Shown here: one piece after another, positions 1-5,846 of the stretch
Layout: each line of letters opens with the position of its first letter
How positions within the stretch are numbered: position 1 is the stretch's first letter
DNA from: Cyanobacteria bacterium UBA8803
GTDB lineage: Bacteria; Cyanobacteriota; Cyanobacteriia; Cyanobacteriales; Coleofasciculaceae
Assembly: GCA_003505715.1 (NCBI GenBank)
Contig: DNXU01000124.1
Location: forward strand, 36,424 to 42,292
Length of the DNA: 5,869 nt
Direction of reading: 5' to 3'
Program-made: the position numbers and the translations under genes
Notes under the pieces: generated by a model
The model's input: the letters and a program-made list of their open reading frames with translations, nothing else
Told to the model about the DNA's origin: nothing
Databases searched by the model: none

Positions 1-45
1 GATATTTTGGGTGTTTAACCGGATATAATATCTAGGATTAAAACC

Positions 46-1809
46 CTAATACCCTAAAGCAGCTCCCTCACGACGGGGATCTGCACCACCAACGAGACCC
101 CGATCGCTTAGTACGATCGCTCCCAAACCACTGGTTAACTGTACAACTTGTACCGAATGACCCATTGCTTCTAAAGCAGGCTTGAGTTCGGTAATAGTTG
201 TACCTGCTTCCAGTTCCGTTGGGCCGTTACGGTTGCCAAAATTTGGTAGCGATACGGCTTGCTGGCTGTCGAGTTTCCAGTCTAGGACTCCAACCAGTGT
301 CTTAGTAACATAGTTGATAATGTTACTCCCTCCAGCAGAACCAACTACCATCACCAGCTTGCCATTACGGTCAAACACCATGGTAGGAGCCATGGAACTT
401 CTGGGGCGCTTGCCCGGTTCTACACGATTTGCGACTGGCTTGCCGTCTACTGTGGGTGAAAACGAGAAATCCGTCAGTTGGTTGTTAAGCAAGAAGCCTC
501 TTACCATTAACCTCGAACCAAAGGCATCTTCTATACTACTTGTCAGCGATACCGCATTCCCGAAGCGATCGACAATTGCCAGGTGGCTGGTGGAGGGAAA
601 CTCTCTGGCATCATCTTCTCCCCAGTTTTGCGTCTGCTGTGACGATAGCTTACCTGGTTTAGCTTCACTCATGGCACGCTTGGGGTCGATTAGCATAGCA
701 CGGTGCTGAAGGTATTCGGGGTCGATTAATTCGTCCGTTGGTACTGGCATGAAATCAGCATCAGCCATGTAGAGTCCGCGATCGGCATAAGCCAGTCGTC
801 CTGCTTCAGAGAAAAGGTGGATAGCTTCAAGGGAGTTCGGCTTTAAGGCAGCCAAATTAAACCTTTCCAGCATACCCAGCATTTGCAGCACAGTCATACC
901 GCCGGAGCTGGGAGCGCCCATGCTACAAACTTTGTATACTCGGTAAACTCCACATATCGGTTCCCGTTCTTTTGCCTGATAATTCGCCAAATCAGCAGTT
1001 GTTATATCACCCGGTACTGCTGCCTTTGTCACCGTATCAACGATATCGCGAGCAATTCTTCCCTTGTAAAAGGCATCGGCACCACGTCTAGCAATCTGGC
1101 GCAATACCTCAGCATAGGGCTTATTAACCAGTTTTGTGCCAACTGGTTTAGGTGTACCGTCTGGTTGGTAGAAATAACTCCTAGCTGGCTCGAAGCGGGG
1201 TAAAAATATTTCTTTGCTGAGCAAAGCGTGCAAGCGTGGCGAAATAGGAAAGCCTTGTTCAGCTAGCTGGATAGCGGGTTGAAATAATTGTGACCAGGGT
1301 AACTTGCCATAGTTTTTGTGTACCATTTCTAGCATCCGTACCGTCCCTGGCACGCCTACGGATTTACCGCCCACAACGGCATCCTCGAACTTTAATGGCT
1401 TGCCATCTGATCCGAGGAAGCGATCGCCTTGAGCCGCAGTAGGAGCAGTTTCCCTACCGTCATAAGTCCGGACTTCTTTAGTTTTAGCGTCGTAGTAAAC
1501 TAAAAATCCACCACCTCCCAACCCAGAAGACTGCGGCTCAACTAAACCTAGTACTAATTGAATAGTGATCGCGGCATCAACAGCACTACCCCCACGGCGA
1601 AGAATCTCGCGTCCCGCTTCTGAAGCAAGGGGATTAGCTGATACTGCCATATCCCTCTGAGTAAGGACGGCTTCGCGATCTATCCAACCGCTCCCAGCTT
1701 CAGGCGCACGGCGATCTTGCGTCAGCGCCACCAGGGGAGACACAAGAGTAGCACTGAGGACAAGAACTAAAAACCGATACCCTAGGGGCAGTCTAAATCG
1801 AATAGTCAA
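46..1809 (-). CDS. ggt: Gamma-glutamyltransferase (GGT), periplasmic, autoprocessed
   Basis: Transfers or hydrolyses the gamma-glutamyl group of glutathione and related peptides; an Ntn-hydrolase made as a precursor that cuts itself into large and small subunits. The 587-residue length is close to the E. coli enzyme (580). Residues about 10-30 are hydrophobic behind an Arg-rich start, so it is probably exported. The family motifs are all visible: SGLGGGGF (95-102), substrate-binding Arg119 in YDGRETAP, the processing site STSH with Thr407 as predicted nucleophile and small-subunit N-terminus, NNQLTDF (442-448), RPRSSMAP (468-475) and the oxyanion glycines in GSAGGSN (490-496). The small subunit would be 181 residues. 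The usual E. coli Asn in the TLN segment is Glu427 here (SIEDAFG), as I recall for Bacillus enzymes. The lid-loop region before RPRSS is shorter than in E. coli. The start is TTG, supported by AGAGG six bases upstream and by the signal peptide. It lies 111 bp downstream of the carboxypeptidase gene and may be cotranscribed with it. Confidence 0.96.
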   Translation of the reverse strand: MTIRFRLPLGYRFLVLVLSATLVSPLVALTQDRRAPEAGSGWIDREAVLTQRDMAVSANPLASEAGREILRRGGSAVDAAITIQLVLGLVEPQSSGLGGGGFLVYYDAKTKEVRTYDGRETAPTAAQGDRFLGSDGKPLKFEDAVVGGKSVGVPGTVRMLEMVHKNYGKLPWSQLFQPAIQLAEQGFPISPRLHALLSKEIFLPRFEPARSYFYQPDGTPKPVGTKLVNKPYAEVLRQIARRGADAFYKGRIARDIVDTVTKAAVPGDITTADLANYQAKEREPICGVYRVYKVCSMGAPSSGGMTVLQMLGMLERFNLAALKPNSLEAIHLFSEAGRLAYADRGLYMADADFMPVPTDELIDPEYLQHRAMLIDPKRAMSEAKPGKLSSQQTQNWGEDDAREFPSTSHLAIVDRFGNAVSLTSSIEDAFGSRLMVRGFLLNNQLTDFSFSPTVDGKPVANRVEPGKRPRSSMAPTMVFDRNGKLVMVVGSAGGSNIINYVTKTLVGVLDWKLDSQQAVSLPNFGNRNGPTELEAGTTITELKPALEAMGHSVQVVQLTSGLGAIVLSDRGLVGGADPRREGAALGY

Positions 1810-1815
1810 GGACAG

Positions 1816-1820
1816 CCTCT
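1816..1820 (-). promoter_or_regulatory. Ribosome binding site deciding the TTG start of ggt
   Basis: On the minus strand AGAGG is followed by six bases (CTGTCC) and then TTG. No ATG or GTG gives a complete signal peptide; the next Met (residue 54) is already inside the mature domain. The site therefore favours the TTG codon at 1807-1809. Confidence 0.6.
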
Positions 1821-1845
1821 AGAACGACTTGGGTTTCTATTGTAG

Positions 1846-1872
1846 GGTGTGTTAGCTTTCGGATAACGCACC
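1846..1872. repeat. Imperfect palindrome, likely dispersed cyanobacterial repeat
   Basis: GGTGTGTTA (1846-1854) and TAACGCACC (1864-1872) pair over nine positions with one G-T-type mismatch around a nine-base loop. The wording 'GTAGGGTGTGTTAGC ... TAACGCACC' resembles, from memory, a short repeat found many times in cyanobacterial intergenic regions. It lies between the carboxypeptidase stop and the ggt start, so it would be in the transcript if the two genes are read together. It has no U-tract in either direction, so a classic terminator is unlikely. Confidence 0.6.
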
Positions 1873-1920
1873 ATTTCTATTCATTGTGCTAAGGCACCAT
1901 CACCAGTGACCACTGCAACA

Positions 1921-2805
1921 TTACTGGCACGATGTTAGCCGACTCAGTTGCAGCACAATCTCATCAATGGCTCCCACAAAAGCCTGGTCAGGCTGGCCAG
2001 GTTGATTGACGATAATACTAAAAACGAGCGTACCGTAATTTGGGTTCTCCAAATATCCCGAAAGAGCGCTGACTCCTCTCAAGGTGCCCGTTTTCGCATG
2101 AAGCTTGCCTTGTGCTGGAGTCAGGCGGAACCGATTTCTCAGAGTGCCGCTGACTCCACCAACAGCTAGGGAGGTGTAAAACACCTCCCTACCCTTGGCT
2201 ATATTCATCGCTTTGAGAGTTTCTACTAAAGCGGTGGGAGTAGCTAAATTCTGTCGGGACAAGCCAGATCCATCAGAGATGCGATAACTGCTGGGATTAA
2301 CTCCTAACTGAGTTAACGCCTCCTTAGCGGCAGAGAGACCTCCCAAACGACGCATTAAGGTGTCCGCATAAGCATTATTGCTGTTGGTGTTGGTGACCCT
2401 GATCCATTCAGCTAAAGGTGTAGTACCAATTTTGGCATTTTGATCGAGTTTTTGCAGGGCAGCAGCAGTAGTTAACAACTTGGTGTTAGAGGCAGGAATG
2501 AAAGAGCGAGATGCATTATGGCTGTAAAAGACCGTGTCGTTGGATAAAGATTCAACCAGAATACCCCAGTTGCCTCTGGCTACGGCAGGACGAGAAATAA
2601 TGGAGTCGATAAAGAATCCGAGGAAGTCGGGGCAAACGCCACCTTTACCCTTACTCTCTGGCGGAGGTACATCGATTTGGATAGGTTCAAAATCTAATCG
2701 TAAATCGGTGGCGCTAGCCTGCATCCGTGGAGTGGGATCGACCCAGGCTAGGAAAGTTAAAGTAAGCATTGCCAAGGGTTTGACCCAATGACCAACCGAT
2801 TTCAT
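1921..2805 (-). CDS. dacB: D-alanyl-D-alanine carboxypeptidase/endopeptidase-like protein (S13/PBP4 family), compact form
   Basis: A penicillin-binding-protein-type serine peptidase expected to trim D-Ala from, or cut cross-links in, peptidoglycan outside the membrane. The N-terminus is a signal peptide with a hydrophobic run at about 10-22 and a possible cleavage after ASA (30-32). The three active-site motifs are present: SNTK with Ser106 and Lys109, SNN at 142-144, and KTG at 238-240 (HAKTGTLRG). The S13 marker SDGSGLSR is at 177-184. The oddity is size: 294 residues against about 430-480 for the family. Only 36 residues separate the SxxK serine from the SxN serine, compared with 244 in E. 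coli PBP4 (Ser62 to Ser306). The large inserted domains are therefore absent, while both flanks read smoothly with no frameshift. The start is ATG with AAAGGAG eight bases upstream. It is read divergently from the CAP gene and precedes ggt. The family is secure; full activity is not. Confidence 0.9.
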   Translation of the reverse strand: MKSVGHWVKPLAMLTLTFLAWVDPTPRMQASATDLRLDFEPIQIDVPPPESKGKGGVCPDFLGFFIDSIISRPAVARGNWGILVESLSNDTVFYSHNASRSFIPASNTKLLTTAAALQKLDQNAKIGTTPLAEWIRVTNTNSNNAYADTLMRRLGGLSAAKEALTQLGVNPSSYRISDGSGLSRQNLATPTALVETLKAMNIAKGREVFYTSLAVGGVSGTLRNRFRLTPAQGKLHAKTGTLRGVSALSGYLENPNYGTLVFSIIVNQPGQPDQAFVGAIDEIVLQLSRLTSCQ

Positions 2806-2813
2806 CCTCTATT

Positions 2814-2820
2814 CTCCTTT
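2814..2820 (-). promoter_or_regulatory. Strong ribosome binding site of the S13 peptidase gene
   Basis: On the minus strand AAAGGAG stands eight bases before the ATG at 2803-2805. This fixes the start at the Met that opens the signal peptide. Confidence 0.7.
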
Positions 2821-2930
2821 AATGGCATGTTGTACCATTCGGCAACTGCCTATCCCCAACCGGGTTAAATGCCAAAGAAATCGGCTTCGAGATTTGTAAT
2901 TTGTCATGGATCTGTCTTATAGATGTGCCT

Positions 2931-2997
2931 TATCGCTATTGATATTTTTGGCCAACACACTGCAAGTTGATAAAACCCAGATATCAGACTAGCGATA
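2931..2997. repeat. Long imperfect inverted repeat in the divergent spacer
   Basis: TATCGCTA-T-TGATAT (2931-2945) is matched by ATATCA-GAC-TAGCGATA (2981-2997). That gives 14 base pairs, interrupted by one unpaired base on one side and three on the other, around a 35-base loop. CC at 2928-2929 and GG at 2998-2999 could extend the stem past one bulged base. It lies 126 to 192 bases upstream of the peptidase start codon. It could be an operator, a structured leader or the relic of a small mobile repeat; the sequence alone does not decide. Confidence 0.55.
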
Positions 2998-3126
2998 GGT
3001 GAACCAAAAGTCTACTAGCTGCAAAATTAAAAAATTAACGAAATTTAGCTTTAATCTCTAGCAGATTTCACCAAATAGCGCTTTTACGAGCTGTAGAATG
3101 CCAAGACGCCCCTGATTGTTTTTAGT

Positions 3127-3177
3127 AGGCACGCTTCGTGCCTGAAAATGCTGTATTTCCAAGCACGAAGCGTGCTT
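3127..3177. repeat. Pair of mutually complementary hairpins (dispersed palindromic repeat)
   Basis: Two perfect hairpins with seven-base-pair stems and three-base loops stand close together. The first is AGGCACG-CTT-CGTGCCT (3127-3143) and the second is AAGCACG-AAG-CGTGCTT (3161-3177). The 13-base cores GCACGCTTCGTGC (3129-3141) and GCACGAAGCGTGC (3163-3175) are exact reverse complements. The whole unit can therefore fold either as two small hairpins or as one 13-bp stem around a 21-base loop. Palindromes of this GCACGAAGCGTGC type recur, to my recollection, in intergenic DNA of many filamentous cyanobacteria. The unit ends 15 bases before the preferred CAP gene start. Confidence 0.75.
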
Positions 3178-3192
3178 ATACAAGAATTCCTT

Positions 3193-3768
3193 ATGGTTCA
3201 GTTCGCCAATCGCCTTTTCCGCCAACCCTTTAAGCTTAGTGGCGTGGTGTTTTTGAGTTTCTTATTGTTCGGTTGTGTTGTTATTCCCCTAGAGATTGCG
3301 CCACCTCCTACTCAACCAGATAGATTGACTGGCGATCGCCCCTCTCCTCATAGAACAGCTCAATCCCCTACCATTGCTCAAATGGAAGCAACAGTCCGCC
3401 AGCGCATCAATGCTATCCGCCAAGAAAATAACCTAAATCAACTGCAACCCAACGAGAAACTAGCGCAGGTTGCTCGGGACTACAGCAAGCTAATGGCCGA
3501 AAAGAACTTCTTCAGTCATACCAGTCCTAAAGGGGATGGGCCAGCTCAAAGGGTGGAATTAGCAGGGATTTCTTACTCACTGGTTGGTGAAAATCTCTTT
3601 ACCAGTACCAATGCTCCCGATCCCGTGCCTTTAGCCGTCAAGGGATGGATGGATAGTGCAGGACATCGCGAGAATATCCTCCGCCCCCGCTTCACTCAAA
3701 CTGGGGTAGGGATTTGGCGCGAGGACAACACTTATTATGTAACCCAGTTATTCCTGCGTCCGGGGTAA
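3193..3768 (+). CDS. CAP-domain (SCP/YkwD-like) lipoprotein
   Basis: Predicted secreted protein of 191 residues, probably lipid-anchored. Basic residues (R7, R10, K14) lead into a hydrophobic stretch (16-27) that ends in a lipobox-like LFGC with Cys28. A Pro/Thr/Ser-rich linker (about 33-60) follows, then a CAP domain (about 63-188). Conserved CAP elements are visible: FFSHTSP with His109, VGENL with Glu133, and GHRENIL with His158, followed by the typical closing strands GVGIW and YYVTQLF. Bacterial CAP proteins occur in the envelope and their biochemical roles are mostly unknown; neighbouring a peptidoglycan peptidase is suggestive only. I prefer the start at 3193, because the in-frame ATG at 3148 would put 15 residues, translated from a palindromic repeat, ahead of the signal peptide. 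Neither start has a clear Shine-Dalgarno sequence. One HIP1 site lies at 3332. The gene may be cotranscribed with the AI-2E gene 91 bp downstream. Confidence 0.9.
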   Translation: MVQFANRLFRQPFKLSGVVFLSFLLFGCVVIPLEIAPPPTQPDRLTGDRPSPHRTAQSPTIAQMEATVRQRINAIRQENNLNQLQPNEKLAQVARDYSKLMAEKNFFSHTSPKGDGPAQRVELAGISYSLVGENLFTSTNAPDPVPLAVKGWMDSAGHRENILRPRFTQTGVGIWREDNTYYVTQLFLRPG

Positions 3769-3821
3769 CCCCAGTCTAGAGAAGTAAACCCCAATTGTTT
3801 TATCCTAAACATTTGCAAGCT

Positions 3822-3844
3822 TCCCTCATCCCTCATCCCCAAAA
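3822..3844. repeat. Heptamer tandem repeat, left copy of a 23-bp direct repeat
   Basis: CCCTCAT occurs twice in tandem (3823-3829, 3830-3836) followed by a partial third unit. With its flanks, 3822-3844 matches 4995-5017 at 22 of 23 positions, the mismatch being C3840 against T5013. This is the style of the short tandemly repeated heptamers known from cyanobacteria. It ends two bases before the AAGGAGG ribosome binding site of the AI-2E gene. Confidence 0.8.
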
Positions 3845-3845
3845 T

Positions 3846-3852
3846 AAGGAGG
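3846..3852 (+). promoter_or_regulatory. Consensus ribosome binding site deciding the GTG start of the AI-2E gene
   Basis: AAGGAGG, the full anti-16S complement core, is followed by seven bases and GTG at 3860. There is no competing ATG nearby, so this sets the start codon as GTG. Confidence 0.8.
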
Positions 3853-3859
3853 CAAATTT

Positions 3860-4975
3860 GTGAGTCTAGGGAAATTAATCGGCTTTCTCGCCTTTGCAAT
3901 TTCTCTTTATATTCTCTGGCAACTGCGGCAAGTCCTTTTGCTGATTTTTGCAGCGGTGGTTTTTGCAATTGCCTTAAACCGAGTTGTGCGATCGCTTCAG
4001 CAACGAGGAATCAAGCGTGGTATTGCCATTGTACTAACTGTTATTAGTTTACTGACCATTTTAGTTATCTTGTCCGCGCTGATTGGGCCGTCTTTTGCGG
4101 GGCAATTGGAGCAATTAATTAACCTAGTGCCAGCCCTGTTAGACAGACTACGCAATTGGTTAAATTCCCTACAAACCTGGATTCCAGAGCAAGTATTCAA
4201 TATCCGTAACCTAGGTAATCTGATTCCCAGACTTCAACCTTTGATAACTCAGATATTGGGCAATGCTTATAACTGGTTCTCTGATTTGTTGGCTATTTTC
4301 CTTAACCTGCTGCTGGTTATCGTGCTAACGATCATGCTATTGGCTAGTCCCACGCCATATCGACGAGGCTTGATTCTGCTATTCCCAGCCTTTTATCGCC
4401 GACGTGCTGTTGAGATTATAGATGAGTGTGAAAGGACTATTGTAGCTTGGATGAGCGCCACTCTGATTAATATGGCAGCCATTGCTACCGTGAGCTTTAT
4501 TGGTCTGTCTGTGTTAGGAGTGCGATTAGCATTAGCTAATGCCCTCTTGGCAGGCTTATTGGAGTTTATCCCGAATGTCGGACCAGTTTTGAGCGTGATA
4601 CCCCCCATGGCAGTTGCGGTATTGGATGCTCCTTGGAAAGCCATTGCTGTACTAGTATTGTACCTCTTAATTCAGCAATTTGAGGCTTATTTGCTCGTAC
4701 CGTTCGTGATGAGGCAGCAAGTTTCTTTATTACCAGCTGTTACTTTGTTATCTGTGGTAATTTTTGGCAATTTTTTTGGATTTTTGGGTGTATTCCTTTC
4801 CGTGCCGCTAGTGATTGTTTCTAAAATTTGGTTACAGGAAGTCTTGATCAAAGACATCCTCAACAATTGGCACAAAGATGAAAAAAATAATTCTCGCCAA
4901 GATTCAATTAAAGAAAAAGACGAGCAAGGGAGCGGGGAAGCAGAAACAACAATCTTGCCCAGTAGTTTGTCATAA
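3860..4975 (+). CDS. AI-2E family (UPF0118/PerM-like) membrane transport protein
   Basis: A 371-residue polytopic inner-membrane protein of the AI-2E/PF01594 family. Members are variously reported as exporters of small molecules or Na+/H+ antiporters; the substrate here cannot be told. Hydrophobic segments lie at about 6-40 (two spans), 54-77, 140-163, 203-221, 223-256, 258-278 and 291-321. The amphipathic stretch between 80 and 135 is the family's usual soluble region. The family signatures are clear: LEFIPNVGPVLSVIPP (234-249), then QFEAYLLVPFVMRQ (273-286), and GNFFGFLGVFLSVPLV (303-318). The last 40 or so residues form a charged, Lys/Glu/Ser-rich hydrophilic tail that is probably cytoplasmic and not conserved. 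The start is GTG behind a perfect AAGGAGG. It follows the CAP gene and converges with tyrA, whose stop is only 7 bp away. No terminator hairpin is visible. Near-identical 23-bp repeats flank the gene on both sides. Confidence 0.93.
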   Translation: MSLGKLIGFLAFAISLYILWQLRQVLLLIFAAVVFAIALNRVVRSLQQRGIKRGIAIVLTVISLLTILVILSALIGPSFAGQLEQLINLVPALLDRLRNWLNSLQTWIPEQVFNIRNLGNLIPRLQPLITQILGNAYNWFSDLLAIFLNLLLVIVLTIMLLASPTPYRRGLILLFPAFYRRRAVEIIDECERTIVAWMSATLINMAAIATVSFIGLSVLGVRLALANALLAGLLEFIPNVGPVLSVIPPMAVAVLDAPWKAIAVLVLYLLIQQFEAYLLVPFVMRQQVSLLPAVTLLSVVIFGNFFGFLGVFLSVPLVIVSKIWLQEVLIKDILNNWHKDEKNNSRQDSIKEKDEQGSGEAETTILPSSLS

Positions 4976-4982
4976 GATTATT

Positions 4983-5846
4983 TCATATCATTAATCCCTC
5001 ATCCCTCATCCCTAAAAATTGCGATCGCTGCGACTGAGTCTGCTGAAGTCTTTTTTCTAAGCCTTGCCAGTTTTCCTGTTCAACCAATTCCATCAATTGG
5101 TCTAGACTTTGACGATACGATAGGAGCGATCGCCTTAAAAACTCCCGATTATACCGCGCCATCATCACGCCTAACTCAGGATTACCGCCTCCTACCCGGC
5201 TGGTATCGCGAAAACCAGAACTGGCGAACTGCTGGACTAAATCTAGAACCTCTGGGTCAGTTTCAGTCATACAGGCATCGATTAAACTGGCACTAACCAT
5301 TACAGGTAAGTGAGAAATCCAGGCTACAGCTTGGTCGTGTTCTTGAGGATGGCAGAAATAAACCTTGGCGGCGAGCGATCGCACAATCTGTTCCACAGTT
5401 TTCACAGAGGCTGGCGGTGTAGTATCAACGGGTGTCAAGACGTAGGGGTTCCCTGCAAATAACCCCGATACCGCTGCTTCGATGCCGCTATACTCGTTAC
5501 CTGCCATGGGATGTCCACCCACAAAGTTGTGCCACAGGGGAGCAACTGCGTCGATGACTACTGCTTTCACAGAACCGACATCGGTAATGATAGCCTCTGG
5601 GGAGAGATGGGGGATGAGCTGTTGTACGGTGGGTGCGATCGCTGCCACTGGGGTACAAATAAAGACAACATCTGCTGCGGCCAAAAGCGTTAGATTGATA
5701 CTGGCCTCATCGACAACACCGCGTTCTCTAGCTAGCTGACAAGTTAGCTCTTGGCGAGAAACACCCAATATTTGATGGCCTAATCTTCTCAAATCTAATC
5801 CCAGTGAGCCGCCAATTAGCCCTAACCCGACAATCCCAATATTCAT
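4983..5846 (-). CDS. tyrA: Arogenate/prephenate dehydrogenase, cyanobacterial TyrA
   Basis: Catalyses oxidative decarboxylation of arogenate (or prephenate) in the last part of tyrosine synthesis in the cytoplasm. The 287-residue protein opens with the dinucleotide-binding loop GLGLIGGS (7-14). The second strand ends in GVSRQ (28-32), where Ser30/Arg31 fit NADP rather than NAD. The catalytic segment GGHPMAG puts His at 112. The helical dimerisation half includes AWISHLPVMVSA (175-186) and SSGFRDTSRVGGGNPELG (209-226). These closely resemble, from memory, the characterised Synechocystis arogenate dehydrogenase (279 residues), so arogenate with NADP is the likely preference, by inference. There is no C-terminal ACT domain, so feedback control through ACT is not expected. 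The ATG sits two codons before the Rossmann strand and has no good Shine-Dalgarno. The last nine to ten residues, GMRDEGLMI, are encoded by a heptamer repeat. Four HIP1 sites lie inside the gene. Confidence 0.95.
   Translation of the reverse strand: MNIGIVGLGLIGGSLGLDLRRLGHQILGVSRQELTCQLARERGVVDEASINLTLLAAADVVFICTPVAAIAPTVQQLIPHLSPEAIITDVGSVKAVVIDAVAPLWHNFVGGHPMAGNEYSGIEAAVSGLFAGNPYVLTPVDTTPPASVKTVEQIVRSLAAKVYFCHPQEHDQAVAWISHLPVMVSASLIDACMTETDPEVLDLVQQFASSGFRDTSRVGGGNPELGVMMARYNREFLRRSLLSYRQSLDQLMELVEQENWQGLEKRLQQTQSQRSQFLGMRDEGLMI
4995..5017. repeat. Heptamer tandem repeat, right copy of the 23-bp direct repeat, inside the tyrA 3' end
   Basis: CCCTCAT is repeated at 4996-5002 and 5003-5009 with a partial third unit. 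It is in the same orientation as the copy at 3822-3844 and matches it at 22 of 23 positions. Read on the minus strand it codes for part of the TyrA C-terminus (LGMRDEG), so the repeat supplies the tail just before the stop codon at 4983-4985. Confidence 0.8.

Larger units (their letters stand above)
2806..3192. other. Divergent intergenic region, 387 bp
   Basis: This spacer separates the minus-strand peptidase gene from the plus-strand CAP gene and must hold promoters for both, apart from any contribution from further upstream. I found no convincing paired -35/-10 boxes in either direction and no GTA-N8-TAC (NtcA-type) site. The middle part, about 3010-3070, is strongly AT-rich. It contains an imperfect inverted repeat at 2931-2997 and a double palindrome at 3127-3177, listed separately. 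I saw no open frame with a credible start and no recognisable small RNA. Confidence 0.7.

Noticed and set aside
24..29. TATAAT as a promoter -10 box at the left edge
   Set aside because: The only -35-like bases (TTGGGT at 7-12) are 11 bp away, too close, and no gene on the plus strand follows.
314..709. Open frame on the plus strand antisense to ggt (also a shorter one at 883-1203)
   Set aside because: It lies entirely inside a clearly coding gene on the other strand, has no ribosome binding site or recognisable domain, and reads as low-quality composition.
46..1809. GGT as a degenerate or cephalosporin-acylase-type pseudo-enzyme because Asn is replaced by Glu427
   Set aside because: The catalytic Thr, Arg119, Ser-Ser and Gly-Gly elements are all intact, and Glu at this position occurs in Bacillus-type GGTs as I recall, so it is a normal variant.
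2806..3192. NtcA-type GTA-N8-TAC site or sigma-70 promoter in the divergent spacer
   Set aside because: No full NtcA match was found by eye, and -10-like hexamers such as TAGAAT or TATAAG have no properly spaced -35 partner.
3762..3772. GGGGT-A-ACCCC palindrome over the CAP gene stop codon as a terminator
   Set aside because: The stem is only four to five base pairs with no following T-run, so it is too weak to call.
3735..3968. Minus-strand open frame over the CAP/AI-2E junction
   Set aside because: It overlaps two confident plus-strand genes, and its GMRDEG stretch is just the heptamer repeat translated. No support for a real gene.
3822..5017. Heptamer copies as a CRISPR or transposon terminal repeat pair
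   Set aside because: The units are seven bases in direct tandem without spacers, the two copies are direct rather than inverted, and no transposase or cas gene is present.
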